Shown: positions 42,201 to 56,672, numbered from the stretch's first letter. The stretch is DNA of 64,000 nt from Syngnathus acus (GCF_901709675.1 NC_051103.1:1597501-1661500); one strand, 5' to 3'. The notes: generated by a model from the sequence alone, not told the origin. Program-made: numbers and translations.

Positions 42201-43798
42201 TCTGAAAAAAAATTAATAAAAAGAATAACTTATCAGCAGAGACATAATTACTACAGCACTTATATATGGTTTAATTAGTCTACATGATGACAGAAATTGA
42301 TTTTATAAAATAGCAGCCCTACCCCTTTGGAAGGACTATGGTAAATGTGTATACCCTTCCCCAAATGGCTATTGTTAAATTGTTTTTTGTTGTTTTTATC
42401 TATCTATCTGTTTATTTATTTATGTATTTATTTATTTATTTATGTATTTATTTATTTCCAATGAACTACTTTCAGTTTTTTGTATTTTGGAAGATGTTAA
42501 GAGTTGACTCTTTTGATCTACAATTTCATTCCCTACATAATTTTGGAAGCGCATATGTTGGCACCTGTGCATTTGTTCCCCCGGTAAGCAAAGATTCTAA
42601 TAAAGTAGCACCTTAAAATGTGTGATTATACGTTTATATGTGCACTCTAAAAAAAGATGCTTTTACGACAAAAAATACAGCGGATTGGAAAACACATTAC
42701 AGAACCTGTGAATCTTACAATTTAAAACTATAATTCCTTACAAAATAACATTTGCGTACAAAACAGATAAATCCAACATAAATTTTAAGCCAATTTACCA
42801 TGACTGCCTTCATTTTCTCACTTAAAATGTGCAAGGAGACATTGCTTATTTTACATCTGATCGCATTCAATTTCACTGGAAATCATCAGTACAATAGCAT
42901 TAATAATCATCATTAAAAGCCTCATTTTAAGAAATTAATTAGACAGATTATTTTCTATTTGGGAAATGAACATCTGCATACTACTGCCAGAAACGGTGCT
43001 GAGAGTTGACTCTGATCTAGAGAGTTGACTCTGATCTAGCCGCGCATGTCGCTTGATTGACAGCACCACGTTTTTTTTTTTCTGGCCGCGCACTAGTTCC
43101 CAGGCTTTTTTCCCCCGTGCGGTACGGATCAAAAGAGGTGTCCAGCCTTGTTGAGGCGGCTTCACAATGTTACACAGATAAAACAATATTGCCCATTTAT
43201 AATTGTACAAATACGTTTATACAATATGACTCGGATTATTTGCTCATTTCATTTTAGAGTACAACTGAATGATATTTAGTGAAGACACACAAAATGCACC
43301 AAGATTGTCTGTCTGTCTGTCTGTCTTAAAAACTAAACCATATGAAGAAACATATTGTTCGGGAGATGCTTACTAATACCCATGCATTTTTTAGGTCATA
43401 GGACTCGTATAATATACGATTTTAAGGTCATAGGCCTCATTTAATAGTTTTACACTTGCCATCATGCGCGAGGTTTATTTTCTCAATTTTTTCCATCGTG
43501 CTTGAATTCCAGCTCTTCTTCAACCAAATCGGTACAATTGTTATTAAACATTGTAAAAAAACGGACCTGAAGACGTCTTACTCAAATTCGCGTGTACAGG
43601 CCTTTTAGGAAGATTTGAAGTCTGTACATGCGGAAAAGTGATGATGTTACTTAATTTTCACCCAGTTTAAAGTAGTAAATACTAATTTACACAGTAACAC
43701 AATGGTCTACAGTACAACAATAGACTACAAAGTGTTTATAAATGTTTTGGAAAAATCTAATTTCGGATTGGGGTAAAAGAGCTTTTAAGCTGACTTAC

Positions 43799-44014
43799 CT
43801 CTTTCGATGTCCTGGAAGGTCTGGTGGGAACTTGAGTGCGCCCCAAGATCTTTGCGGGTAGTGGGACATTTCATTTACAGTGCAGGGTAAACAGATATGC
43901 AACATTTGTATATGCAATCGATAAAAAGTGTCAGACACACATATCCCTGTAAATTCGTCTGAAATGTGACTAAACGATTGAGTGAACATGTTTCAGCATT
44001 TTAAGATGATGTTA
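43799..44014 (-). promoter_or_regulatory. Putative leader exon of right-arm gene C
   Basis: Partner of 22160-22375, ending in the donor AAGAG/GTAAGT at 43799. Confidence 0.4.
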
Positions 44015-44563
44015 ATGATATACTACGATCACAGTCCTTGTGAATTCAGATTTCTATGAACGTAGCACAACCCCCAACTCCGCCCCCATGCAACATTAAT
44101 ATGATATTAATTACACACGGAAGAAAGATAAATACTAACTGCTAAACACATCATGTGAAATGTGATTTTACGATTGAGAGCTGTCAGTCATGGTCAAAAC
44201 ATGTTCGAGCATACAATTCCGATCGCGGTTTAGACGGCATTCTCTGCGGCCAGATGTCGTTCACCAAATATAAATTGGCAATTACTAAGTGGTGAAATAC
44301 ATGGGCATATGAACATAATGAATTAGTATTCCTAAACGAATAAATGTCTGATTTGTGTATTTTGTAAGGTGCTGAAAGTTATCTAGCAGCGCAAATCTGC
44401 GTGTAGGCGACTTTTCTAAAATTTAGAAAAGGTATGTACACGCAAATGTCTAGTAAATGAGATGTGAGGATATCGGAATACTTAAATGATTTTCACAAAG
44501 TTTAAAGTGGCGAGTAATAATTGCCACAGTAACACAGAAACGCAATAGTTTACAGAGCACCGG

Positions 44564-44667
44564 CTCTGATTGGCTACCATAACGCTGCCTTAGCCAACCG
44601 CTCACATAATTGGGCGCTGCCTTAGACAACCGCTCACGTAATTGGGCGCTTCCTTAGCCAATCGCTC
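44564..44667 (-). promoter_or_regulatory. 32-bp CCAAT-type repeats, right arm
   Basis: Partner of 21507-21615, three units with ATTGGCTAAG. Confidence 0.35.
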
Positions 44668-44708
44668 ACCGAATTATTACGTTAACCCGGAAAGTACTGA
44701 TTTTGGGA

Positions 44709-46029
44709 CGAAATAGTTTTTTTTTTTAATTGAATCAAAGAAGTAATACAAGTCAAGTCAAGTTTATTTGTATAGCCCTAAATCACAAGCAGTCTTAAAG
44801 GGCTTCACATAGACAAAAATTGACAATTATTCTCAAAGCATCCCCTGATCTTAAGCTCCCAAAAGGGCAAGGAAAAACTCAAAAAGCCCTGCCAGGGGAA
44901 AATGAGAAACCTTGAGAAGGGACCACAGATGGAAGGATCCCCCTTTCAGGATCACCAGGTTGTAATGGATGCAGAGAGGGCACAAATAATACATAATATG
45001 AAAATCAAAAAAGTGGATGTCCAAGTCAGAGCGAAGGGCTACAAGAAATAATATAAATAACTTTCAGAAACTCTGAAAAAGTATGAATAAATTGGGCTTG
45101 ACTCTAAAGTGTTCAAATTCATGTTTAAATATTGGAAACAAAATATAATAAATCACACACAAGAGAAGAAAAAAAATGGTGCTTTTTGGGACAAAATACA
45201 GTTTTTTTTTAATTGAATCAAAGAAGTAATGCAAGAAATAATGTAAATAACTTTCAGAAACGCTGAAGACATACAAATAAAAACAGATCAAGTATTTTAC
45301 TGATTCAATAGATAATAAACATAAAAATGATTAACGACAACGAACAAAGACTTGAATGTGTTCAAAGTTATGTTTAAATATTGGAAACAATAAACATAAT
45401 AAAGCAAACACAACAAAAGAAAAAAATTGGTGCTTTTTCGGACTAAATACAATGTTTGTTTTTTTTGCTGAATCAAACATGTAATGCTAGAAATAATATA
45501 AATAACTTTTAGAAACTCTCAAGAAATAACAAAAATAATAAATAATAAACATAAAAATGATAAACGACCACAAACAAAGACTTGAATGTGTTCAAAGTCA
45601 TGTTTAAATATTGGAAAAAATGAACATAATAAAGCAAACACAACAAAAGAAAAAAAATTGGTGCTTTTTGGGACTAAATACAATGGTTTTTTTTTAGCTG
45701 AATCAAACGTGTAATGCTAGAAATAATATAAATAACTTTTAGAAACTCAAGAAATAACAGAAATAATAAATAATAAACATAAAAATGATAAACGACAACA
45801 AACAAAGACTTGAATGTGTTCAAAGTCATGTTTAAATATTGTAAAAAACTAAACATAATAAAGCAAACACAACAAAAGAAAATAATTGGTGCTTTTTGGG
45901 ACTAAATACAATGTTTTTTTTTTAGCTGAATCAAACATGTAATGCTAGAAATAATATAAATAACTTTTAGAAACTCTCAAGAAATAACAAAAACAGAAAA
46001 CATATCAAATGTTTTACTGATTAAATAAA
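44709..46029 (-). repeat. 232-bp tandem repeat with retroelement 3' end, right arm
   Basis: Partner of 20150-21470, including the inserted element with CAAGTCAAG tail at about 44749-45045. It differs from the left by small indels in T-runs. Confidence 0.8.
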
Positions 46030-46194
46030 TAATAAACACAGTGATGATAAACAATAATGAATTAAGACTTAAATGTGTAATAATAAACTGGGTCACCTCA
46101 ATTGGCGGATGACCTTGCTGGTAATGATTTTCAACATCCACGAGGTGTCAGTGCGGAGCGACACAATCAACCGATTGGGAATGTATTTGCAATA

Positions 46195-46803
46195 CCGTAT
46201 TTATTCTAATTATCGCCCATATTCTAAGAATCACCCAGTGTGTGTTAGCGATGACATAAATAAAAAACATTGATACCTCTAATTATCGCCCATGCTGCTA
46301 AAAATTCCCCCCCCAAACTTACGTTTTCCTCCGCGACCGCATGTCGACGTCATTGTGCAAGTTTAAATATGACTGATTTGACAGCACGTCGAATGTCCCT
46401 TTTAAATTGTTCTTCTCCATAAACTATGATACAATTACACTCGTCACTCCACTACAATATCCTCACACAATTACGTTATCGGGGTGTGCGCTCGAACAAG
46501 ACGATCGCATTAATATGACGTAAACAACACGTGATGTGCGACGGTAACGTGTCGCATTGATGGAGCGTCAATTGACGCACACCGCTCTTAGAGGTAGATC
46601 AAAACAGCCGCTGTTCTAGTGTTAAGAACACCAGTGAGATCCGGGTATTGCATACTACATAAGAAAAATAAAAATATTATCGCCCATTTCAGTGCCCCTT
46701 GGCGATCGGACATAAAGTGTTCTCTATTAATTGCCCCCCCCTCTCCTGTTGGACATAAACCTTCTGTAATTATTGCCCTGGGCGATAATTAGAATAAATA
46801 CGG
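46195..46803. mobile_element. TA-flanked MITE, right arm (gene B side)
   Basis: Partner of 19376-19984. Confidence 0.75.
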
Positions 46804-47417
46804 TAATTTAATAAAACGGGTCACCTAAATCCACAGATGACTTTGCTCGTAATGATTTCATACAGCCACTAGGTGTCAGTGTTGAGCGACTGAATCAAGA
46901 TAGGGAACGTATTTGCAATATAAATATAATAAACTGGGTCACCTAAATACGCGGATGACTTTGCTGGTAATGAATTTCAACATCCACCAGGTGCTGAGCG
47001 AAAAGAAGCAACAGATAGGGAATGTACTGCTTATCACCCAATATAGTGCACATTTAGCAATGTTTAGTAAAAACCTCGTTACTTTTTTTCTGGTTTTGTT
47101 GTAGCTTATGTGGTTATCAAGCCAAACCATGAAAGGAAAACTAAATATGTCGGAATAAGTTTTATTTTGGTGTAGGAATTGTCAATAATAATTTATCATA
47201 ATTTTAAAAAATAGTTGGAAAAATATGGAGAAAAAAATGTAAAGCATCTATTGAATTGATGCAACTAATACATTTAATATAATGACTCAACACACAATTT
47301 ATACACGGACAACTAAATATAACTAAGTGGTGAAATATATTTTCATAATTTAGATTAAATTAATTCAATTTAATAAAGAAAATAAACAATGACTATTTTG
47401 TGCATTTAACTTTAAAC

Positions 47418-47423
47418 TTTAAT
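47418..47423 (-). terminator. Putative poly(A) signal of right-arm gene B
   Basis: ATTAAA on the minus strand, 70 bp behind the stop codon. Confidence 0.5.
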
Positions 47424-47492
47424 AATAGAACATTTTAAACAGAACAACAAACAACAAGAAATACAAACAATAGAACAAAAAATAAAACAAAA

Positions 47493-47751
47493 TTACCACA
47501 AAAACCCCTCTGGGGTAAGATTAGGGCCTTCGGGGAATCTTTCCTTCCACGTTGTCAGTGGAACCTTTTTGGTGGCATTGGTAGCGTCGACAAGCTCCAC
47601 GTTTTCGCCTTTTATTTTGTAGGCCATCACATGAAACGCCTCTTCTGCCAGTTCCTGCGTAAAGAAATTTCATGACAATTTATTGTGTTTAAAACACCAC
47701 GAGAATAGATGGATGGATGGATGGATGGATGGATGGATGGATGGATGGGCG

Positions 47752-47821
<70 letters not shown>

Positions 47822-49221
47822 AAACCTAAAACAATTTGATTAATTTCATGACCATAATCACAACCACAATGATTTTATACAGTCAAGGAAGCAAGTGAAA
47901 TTGTATGTCTTCCTGATAGAGCTGTATCTGAGACAAAATCTTATAAAGTTGGTGATCCACATTTTGAGAAAACTCCTAAAGCGTGAATCTGACTTCAACC
48001 TGAGTGATGATGAGCCACTGATAGCAGGGCATCCCAAGTAAAAAACAGTATTGATTCAATTTAGAATACTTTTGTTTATACACATGGGAAAAAACTGCTT
48101 GCTTTAGGTACCTTTATCTCAGTATTTTCCGTGGAGTGGAGCTCCAGGCCACCGGAACACGAGGTTTTCAGGTGGGGTAGAGACACCCGCTGTCCAAGTG
48201 TGAGAGTAAAAATGTTGGTCTCTCGCCACCTGACCACCTTTATTTCCATTTGATCCTATAATGAAAATATCAAATTAGTACTAGCTGTTGAAATGTAGAT
48301 CTAGGCTACAATTACTAAGGCAATAAAGCTAGAGAAATACTCAAGAAACTGGTGTCAAATATCTGTCCTACAAAACCAGTGTCTTGCATGTTTAGACGTC
48401 TCCCTCCTCTAATATACATGATCGTCAGCAAACTCTGCACGGGTGATATTAGAGTGAGCTATCAAAAGCTTGGAAGGGATCAGGCCTTGATGCCCTAAGG
48501 CACCTTACTCAGGTGAAATGTGAGTGTGTGATGTATCTATATTTAGATACGCACATGCACACATACGCACACACATGCATGCACACACGCACGCGCGCAC
48601 ACACATAGTGTGACAGAGAGAGAGAGAACAATCAGTTTACTTTTTTTAAATAAATGATGCCTAATGGGACCGTCAACCCACGTGACAGCACCATCCTGAT
48701 GGGGCGGATCTAAAAAAGAAAGACACATTAAACATCACTACTTCATTAAAGAGAGGGAGCGGAAAGAGAGAGATTGATCTTACAGCAAAGACAATGCCGT
48801 CTGTCGTGAAAAGGACACCCTCCTCATGGCGGATGTCCTTCAAGGCTCTGGCAATGCTTGGAGGGTACAGCAGAGCTGTCCCCCTCACCTCCAAATCTGG
48901 CGTCACCTCTATCGCCCCAGCCACATAAATAGCAGTGTTGTGCCAGCAGAGGAGGACCCCTTTTTCTTTTCCCCGGCCAAAATTAATAAATCGGAAAGTG
49001 CCTCCAACAGAGACATCGGAGGCTAAATTTTGAAAAAGAATAAATTTGCACAAATGGTGCCCATCACAGAGGGCCACCACTGTATTACAGTGGGAGGCCC
49101 CAGCCTCCACCGTGCCATCCTCTTTCAGAGCCCATCGTGAATATTTTGTCGTGGTTTTTAGGGCCACCACTTTGGCCGTGACCGCTGCTGGCAGTTGGTG
49201 GAGCGTCCACAGGTTTTCCAT
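47493..49221 (-). CDS. Gene B, right arm: intact RPA-like OB-fold protein
   Basis: Exons (minus strand): 49221-48784 (438 bp), 48709-48641 (69), 48255-48112 (144) and 47654-47493 (162 with TAA). All are multiples of three with GT-AG borders, giving about 270 aa. Exon 1 forms a first OB-like module ([48 protein letters not shown]). Exons 2-3 form a second one with the IRPIRMV and RWRETN patterns of RPA1-type domains and [12 protein letters not shown]. Exon 4 closes with a conserved EGFLW. Single-stranded DNA binding is inferred from the fold pattern. The start ATG is one base behind the acceptor TTTTTTTTCAG, so a leader exon is needed. This is the reference copy for gene B, since the left arm has several one-base losses. 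Confidence 0.7.
47704..47822. repeat. (GATG)n and (GATA)n microsatellite, right arm
   Basis: Partner of 18357-18475, with purer GATA repeats than the left arm. Confidence 0.95.
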
Positions 49222-49351
49222 TCTGAAAAAAAAAAGAAAATAATAACTGATCATCAGAGACATAATTACTACAGCACTTATATATGGTTTAATTAGTCTA
49301 CATGATGACAGAAATTGGTTATAAAATAGCAGCCCTACCCCTTTAGAAGGA

Positions 49352-50444
49352 CTATGGCATCCCATCTTGTGGTATCTTTGGGGGCTGGCTGAAAGTTTTT
49401 TGCCAGATCTCAAGCTTGATGCTTGTCACTTCGCCCGAATCAGACACAACCTCCACCACCTCTTCCCCATAGAGGATACCACAGACGGTTAGGATGAGGC
49501 TGGAGTTGCAGGCCTGTTGAAAAAAATAAAAATCTAATTAGTTTTTATGAATGGAAAACAACGTTTACCAAAGGCTAATCATGCCTCCAAATAAAGCAAG
49601 TGGGAGCAGTAAAGCCACCCTAAAACACAAAGACGTTCTTAAAGCAATGCGACAGTGAGCGCCCGGCGCGCTGCGGGCGGTTGCGCGATCGGACCAAATT
49701 AAGCTCCCTGCGCACTGAGGTACACTTCAATTTTGGAAAGTACATCAGGACGTTACAAATATTTTCTAAATTTCAGCGACGGCTCTGTCACAATAATGCG
49801 ACCAGCGCGGAGCAGTTGCGCGGTCGGCAGCGCGCTACGGTTGCGCGCTGCGCTGGGCGGACGCTGCAATTGCGCGATCGGACAAAAATGAGCAAATAAA
49901 GAAAATAAATCTTAAAAAAGGGATTTTTTTAGTCTTGGAACGGATTAATTTGTTTTCCATTGTTTGTAATGGGAAAAATAGATTGGGAACCTTAACCCAG
50001 TTGATCTTGGAAAAGGGAATAATAAGCAATAAGCAAGCACCATTTAAATTCCACTGCTATGAAGCCATTTACTAACCTTTATATCTGTGAAAGTCGTAGA
50101 GTGGAGCATTACTCCCGAATCGTTCACCCGGGCACTCAGGTGGGTGAACACGAAGGAACCCCCTACCTTCAACTCAATGAGGTTAGCCTCCCGCCAAAGG
50201 CCAATTTTGACAGCGGCTTCATCCTGCGGTAGTTTAAAAAAAGTATGTGTGCAAGGTGCTACAACAGGGGAAGTACAAATGGCTACTTACTTTTTTAAGT
50301 GTCAAAGTCCGAAATGGCGCAAGGTTGTTCCCTCTCTGGCGCACCATGCGGATTGGACGCATCTAAAGTGGAGCAAATTGAGATGACAAAAAAAAAAAAA
50401 AAAAACATTTGGTACCTTAGTACTAAACAGAGGATTTCAATGAT

Positions 50445-50494
<50 letters not shown>

Positions 50495-51036
50495 GGTTGG
50501 TGGGTGGGTGGTTGGCTTTGCATGCGCATGCATGTACATTATTGCACATGCATCATGTCTTCACAGGTGTACACAAATACATGTGTGTATATGTGCATTT
50601 GTGGGTGCAGGTAACTTACATCGGTTATTACGCCATCCAGTGACACCATCTCCTCAGGTAGTTTATTCACTACCTCCTGAGGAGATGATGCCACTGACTT
50701 GGGGTAGACCAGGGCCCTGACCTCTTCTTCCAGCTGTGGGCTGGTTTGCACTTCCGCCGCCATGAAAATTTTTGAGCCGGGTTTGGTGAGGAGCCCTTGG
50801 CCCCGTTCGTCCACACCAAAGTTTAAAAAAATGTAACTGTGTCCCTCTGTGACGAGGGCTGCCAAGTGTTCAAACAGAACTATTTTATAGGCTTTCTCGT
50901 CGTCACAGAGGGCAACAGTTACATTATTGTGCTGGCCGTGCATGGACAAGGTGCCATCAGCTGCATAAATCCAGCTCTTCGCACGCAGAGCACTCCTCAT
51001 TGCGACTACTTTCGCGCAAATCATATTTGTCGCCAT
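49352..51036 (-). CDS. Gene A, right arm: intact RPA-like OB-fold protein
   Basis: Exons (minus strand): 51036-50620 (417 bp), 50362-50291 (72), 50223-50077 (147) and 49513-49352 (162 with TAG). All are in phase 0 with GT-AG borders, giving about 265 aa. The first module holds AKVVAMRSALRAKSW, VTVALCDDEKAYKIVLF and SYIFLNFGVDERG. The second holds IRPIRMVRQRG, LTLKK, VKIGLWREANL and FTHLSARV, then LHSTTFTDIK. Exon 4 adds a third strand-rich stretch (SSLILTVCGILYG) and ends KIPQDGMP. The order loop-strand-LW-RE-(T)H resembles RPA1 DNA-binding domains, and teleost genomes have many unnamed relatives. Gene B starts 130 bp downstream with no poly(A) signal between, so the two may share a transcript or leader. 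Confidence 0.7.
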
Positions 51037-52132
51037 TCTGAAAGAGAAAAAAAAGAGAGAAATTGACTTGTTTCGTTTGTAGATGACAAATGGCAAATTA
51101 TTCATTTAATAATAACTATTATAATACATCTGACTGACTTTGCGATTAATTTATTAACTACACAAGATATCATTGCCATATTAAAATAGGATAAAAATAA
51201 ATGAATGCCACGTACAATAAAAAAACACACAATTATTTAAATGTTACACTGAAAAGAAAGAGTTTCCCAGCAATGATTTTTAACATCCACCAGATGTCAG
51301 TGCAGAGTGACAAAGTCAATAGTTCATGGGTGTGTAGCATATCAAGACTGCTCCAAATTAACACTGGGCAATGATTCAATACTACTGATCTTACTCGGTC
51401 AGTACATATCAGTGCTTACAGTTACAATGTCATCTGCTATATAAATTTGGAAGCACATTTCATAATGGCGCCTGTGCATTTTTTTTGGGGGGCTAACCTA
51501 AATCAAAGATTTTAATAAAAGAACACTGTAAAACATTTTTATCCATTTACGTGTGGCGACTACGAGGTGTCGTCTGAAATAAATGAATTACGCGTCGTGT
51601 ATCTTTCCAGAAATGTCGTTAAAGTGAATACATAATGGGTGTGGCGCGTCCATCTTGTTAGATGGCGGCAAATGCACACGGCGGACGATAGTGTATAATA
51701 CTTAAACGCAAGAGCAATAAAATGGGGAATCCTCCGTCATAAATAGGAACGCCAAACAAACATGTATTTTCGACTGACTAATTAATTACTAATTACAAGT
51801 TCATTTGCTATATGCGCATTTCGTAATGGCGGCCGTTTTTTTTTTTGTTTTTGTTTTTTTGCTCCACGGAAACCGAAGATGTGAATGCACGAACTCCTTA
51901 AAAGTCCGTCCTGAGAACAGGAGACTATTTTTTCTATATGTACAGTAATAACATTTAATAGTACAGTAATTGAACTGTGACGATCGTAATTAACTTCAGT
52001 TTGAAGTGAGGAAGTGCTACTTTCCGCATTATCGCAACAATCCTGGTTAAAATTTAAGCATATACTCAGGGTCTTTAATAAAGTTGTGAGAAAATCTCGG
52101 TTTGGGGGTGAGATTTCTGAAAAGCCACTTAC

Positions 52133-52347
52133 CTTTCTCGTCTTCAAGCTGATAATGAGACCGTGTGCATCAATTATTCCCCACCCACTTTTCGGCGGCG
52201 CGAAAGTTCTTTGCGAAGTCTGAAAAGGGAGTGTAACTTTGTCGTAGCGTCAAAACTTTATTACACACAGAAGAAAAACACAGAGCGGAACACCGCTCTA
52301 AATTCGTGTGAAATATGATTACACAATTGAGTGAACATGTGCATGTT
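52133..52347 (-). promoter_or_regulatory. Putative leader exon of right-arm genes A/B
   Basis: Partner of 13840-14054, ending in CGAGAAAG/GTAAGT at 52133. Confidence 0.45.
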
Positions 52348-53396
52348 TATATTTACGTGAACTCAATGCTTTTAGACCCCCCCTCCTTAAAACGTGAAAA
52401 ATGGTAGCGTCCACTTTAAGTAAAGACGGAAAAAAGACGAATAGGTAAACACGCGTAAAATCACGCGATACGCGACGATACGATTGAGTGGCGATGTTTC
52501 AGAATCTTTAGAATAAGGTCATGATAGTAATAAAATAGTTGTACAGTAATGGTAATAACTAATCGCCATCGGTTTATGAGATTTCCGAATATTTTTCAAA
52601 GTATTTCAATGCAACATGATCAGTACAGTTGCGAAGATAAAATAATATACAGTATATCAAGTTAGTGAGTAGTGTGAAAGTAATGAATGAACATGCAGAG
52701 TTTAAATAAAAAATAAGTATTTAATTACAGTTTCATATCAACACGGAAAAGACCTATTTTCTATTAAAGAAGGAAATCAATAAATGTAAATTATGAATAA
52801 TGTCATTCAAAACAGGTTCTTTTATACGACAAATCACAACATAAGTTGTCAACATACACTTTACACGTTTCTTTCTAAACAAGAATGGAAAAAAAACAGT
52901 TGCATGGTGCTTTTTGGAACAAAAATACAGTATGATATTTGTTGTTTTGGGCAAATAACTCTTCAAAACGAAAAAAATAATAAAAAAATATATAAAATGT
53001 TTTAGTGACTCAATAAATACTAAACATAAAAAATGACAAACAAGAACGTATACATTGGACTTGACTTGTATGTGTTGAAATTAACATGTAAATATTGGAA
53101 ACACAAAACATAATAAACATAATTTAAGGCAAAGAAATATAGAAAGGCCAACAATTGTGCAACTCAAAACAGTGAAAACTTCTAAGTTCAAAGCAGTGTC
53201 TATAGACAAATAAATGAATCAACAACAAATAAATAAATAAATAAATGAGAACAGAAAACAGACTGTATACTATGAGGCCTCGCAGAGGGACAGCTTCCGA
53301 CAGTTAAAGGCTAAGGTGTTATTTGTCTGCATGACTGGATGCTTGTAGAACCACAGGCAAGACCCATGAACATAGTAGAAAAACATGAAGGAGGTG

Positions 53397-54291
53397 TTGA
53401 GGAGAAGCGGTAAGATTAAAGAGTGCTTCCTGACAAATTTCCTTCTTGGCTACTCACAGAAGAATCAGGAGAAGTCATGTGTGTTTGGGAGTTTGTGTTC
53501 CATGATGCAGGCCTCCCTTGTACAAGTCTTCTTGAAATGCGTGGCTCTCGCTGTGCTACAACATAATATCATAATCAATTCATGTTGAGGAGAAGCGGTA
53601 AAATTAAAGAGTGCTTCCTGACAAATTTCCTTCTTGGCTACTCACAGAAGAATCAGGAGAAGTCATGTGTGTTTGGGAGTTTGTGTTCCATGATGCAGGC
53701 CTCCCTTGTACAAGTCTTCTTGAAATGCGTGGCTCTCGCTGTGCTACAACATAATATCATAATCAATTCATGTTGAGGAGAAGCGGTAAAATTAAAGAGT
53801 GCTTCCTGACAAATTTCCTTTTTGGCTACTCGGAAGAATCAGGAGAAGTCATGTGTGTTTGGGAGTTTGTGTTCCATGATGCAGGCCTCCCTTGTACAAG
53901 TCTTCTTGAAATGCGTGGCTCTCGCTGTGCTGCAACATAATATCATAATCAATTCATGTTGAGGAGAAGCGGTAAAATTAAAGAGTGCTTCCTGACAAAT
54001 TTCCTTTTTGGCTACTCACAGAAGAATCAGGAGAAGTCATGTGTGTTTGGGAGTTTGTGTTCCATGATGCAGGCCTCCCTTGTACAAGTCTTCTTGAAAT
54101 GCGTGGCTCTCGCTGTGCTGCAACATAATATCATAATCAATTCATGTTGAGGAGAGGCGGTAAAATTAAAGAGTGCTTCCTGACAAATTACCTTCTTGGC
54201 TACTCACAGAAGAATCAGGAGAAGTCATGTGTGTTTGGGAGTTTGTGTTCCATGATGCAGGCCTCCCTTGTACAAGTCTTCTTGAAATGCA
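53397..54291 (-). repeat. 187-bp exon-like tandem repeat, right arm
   Basis: Partner of 11896-12790; five units, including the one with the lost donor. Confidence 0.75.
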
Positions 54292-54296
54292 TGCAA

Positions 54297-54359
54297 TGAT
54301 GCAATGATGCAACTGTTGCCCTCTGTGACGACAAGAAAGCCTATAAAGTAGTTCTGTTT
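54297..54359 (+). pseudogene. Antisense fragment of gene A exon 1, right arm
   Basis: Partner of 11828-11890. Reads like gene A exon 1 on the plus strand, while right-arm gene A is on the minus strand. Confidence 0.75.
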
Positions 54360-54586
54360 GGTCTGTTAGGTGGGTTCTCATCAAGGTTGATTCCCAGGGT
54401 GGCCGAGCTCCTGTCGAGACAAACGGAGCACGTGGAGCCACAGGCAACATGAAAAACTAAAAAAACAAACATTGAGTTTCTACACTTACATTACAATAAA
54501 GTAATATGTCATGCCTACCTCTGGCCTCGATTCTGGGGATGAGCTTCTTCTTATCGTGGCTACAAGGCAGTTAGTTACAGGCTTGG

Positions 54587-55048
54587 CTAGATGTGGTTCA
54601 GCCACAGCTGAACACATTTCTGTCCCTTCTCGTTAAACTCTGCTAAATCCGATGCTGTGCAGGGATGTTCCAGCAGGGGGCACATGAGGAGGTGTTGCAT
54701 GGTCTGCGGTTCAGTGCCACAGTCACACTCGGTGTTCCGATCATCCAGATGTCCCCATTTGGCGAGAGTGACTTTTGCACATCCAACACCAGATCTTAGT
54801 CTATTTAGGCATTTCCACGTTGCATAGTTGGTGTCTGCTCCTGGGGGCATTGCCTCGCTTGCCTTAAGCTCCATTGTAGTTTCTGGTGGAAGATTGTCAA
54901 GTCTTTCTTCCCACCGAGTGACTCTTTCACTGCCTAACTCGGTGTTCTGAGGGGTGGGACACTTTTCAGAAAACTTTTCCTGGACTTAAGGCGGCTTTTG
55001 GCTGGTACATGGCCGAAGAGAGGAAGTCTTTGGTCAGTGGACTGTGGA
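54587..55048 (-). pseudogene. Non-LTR RT C-terminal remnant, right arm
   Basis: Partner of 11140-11601; the 95-codon frame is identical. Confidence 0.55.
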
Positions 55049-55259
55049 TGAGCCGCTTTCGCCAGATAAAAGAAACTGTTAAAATACAGAAGAGTGAAAT
55101 AGCAGCATTTACTGTCTTTTGAAAGAAAGATAAAACATGTCTCATGATGAGAAACTTACCTAGTCTGTTTTCTGTTCTCGCCTCATGATTATGACGTAGA
55201 AAAAATATAATACATAAATAACTGAAATAAGTAATGTGAAAAACAAATAAAAATAAATA

Positions 55260-55590
55260 AAGTTTAAAAGGCCTTCCTAGAACTTATCTTTAAAATGTGA
55301 TTGTAAAATCAGAAATCTAAAAATGTAAAAAGTTAAAAAGTCTCCCCTTAACTCGTCTAAGATAGTTTAAAAAAATGTAAAAGTTGCAAGTTAAAAATTT
55401 AGAAAGTTAAACATTTTAAGTTAAAACTTTAAAAAGTTAAAATGTTACAAGTTAAAAAGTTAAATCAACTTGAGTTAAGGGAAGGCTTTTTGAAAGCTAA
55501 TTTAAAAAGTTTAAAATTTTAAAAAGTTACATCGAGTTAAGGGAAGGCTTGTAGAAATTTTCAAAAGCCTTGGCCTTCCCTTAACTGAAC
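55260..55590. repeat. A/T-rich satellite with inverted repeats, right arm
   Basis: Partner of 10600-10930. Confidence 0.55.
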
Positions 55591-56154
55591 TTGAGTCCAC
55601 ACCAACCCCCACTCCATCTCAACATACAGGCCCATCCTCAACTTACCACCACAGACATGAGTTCAGCTACATCAACTGTCCTTGTCTTTACATGTATGAC
55701 CACCTTTACTCATGATACTTTTTAATCACAGTTTCATGTATGGCTTTACTCACAGTTTGTTTCCATTTATCACTCATATGATTTGCCTGGGACCATTTAA
55801 AAATGATAAAAGTGAATCCAAGTTAAAAAGGCCACTCCTCTCCGTCTCCCCTGCACTCACTCTGAAGCATGCTTCTCGTGTCAAGCCAAACCTTTGCCAT
55901 CGATAACTATTTTCCAATTCAATGTTTTCTCCATTTGTAATGCCAGCCAAGCAACAGGTTTATTGCTAGCACCAAGCAGAAACCTCAGTGTACAAAATTG
56001 GGGTGGATTTCATTATGTTTGCCACCAATTTATATTATCAGTATAAAGCTGCTTTTGCAGCTATCGCTATCCACATGGGTCGGTAGTTATTTTCTATGTG
56101 GAAATTGTGAGGCTTCTGCCTAATGCCAACATTACGTTTACCATTCTGAGCCAC

Positions 56155-56672
56155 CTTGGCCCCAGATCCCATTTCATCTCAAATCAACAAATCACCCACC
56201 ACATCCCACCACTAATATTATACACTTACGCCATTCAATGTCTGTCCTCGTTGTTTTTCCAACTACTGAAACACATGATTTAGATTTGACTTACCTTTCA
56301 CTGGTCAAAACACAGAAAACCGGATTGCGATAGCTGTTGTATGTTCGCACGACACCTGAATAAAGAGCACAGAGGTCGAGAGAAAGAAAAAGAGGTCAAG
56401 TAATGAGCACTTCCACTCCGGATCCCATCTCTCCTCAAGTCAACAAATCACCCACCGCATCCCACCACTATTATTATACACTTACGACACCATTCACGTT
56501 TCGATTTCCATCCTTGTTGTTTTTGAAAATGCTGAACCGCACGATTTAGCTGTGACTTACCTTTCACTGGTCAAAACACAGAAAATAGGATTGTGATAGC
56601 TGTAGTACGTTTGCAGGACACCTGAATGAAGAGCACACTGAGGTCGAGAGACAAAAATGAGGTCAAGCAATG
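56155..56672 (-). repeat. Tandem duplication of endonuclease 3' end, right arm
   Basis: Partner of 9518-10035, with both splice donors retained. Confidence 0.8.
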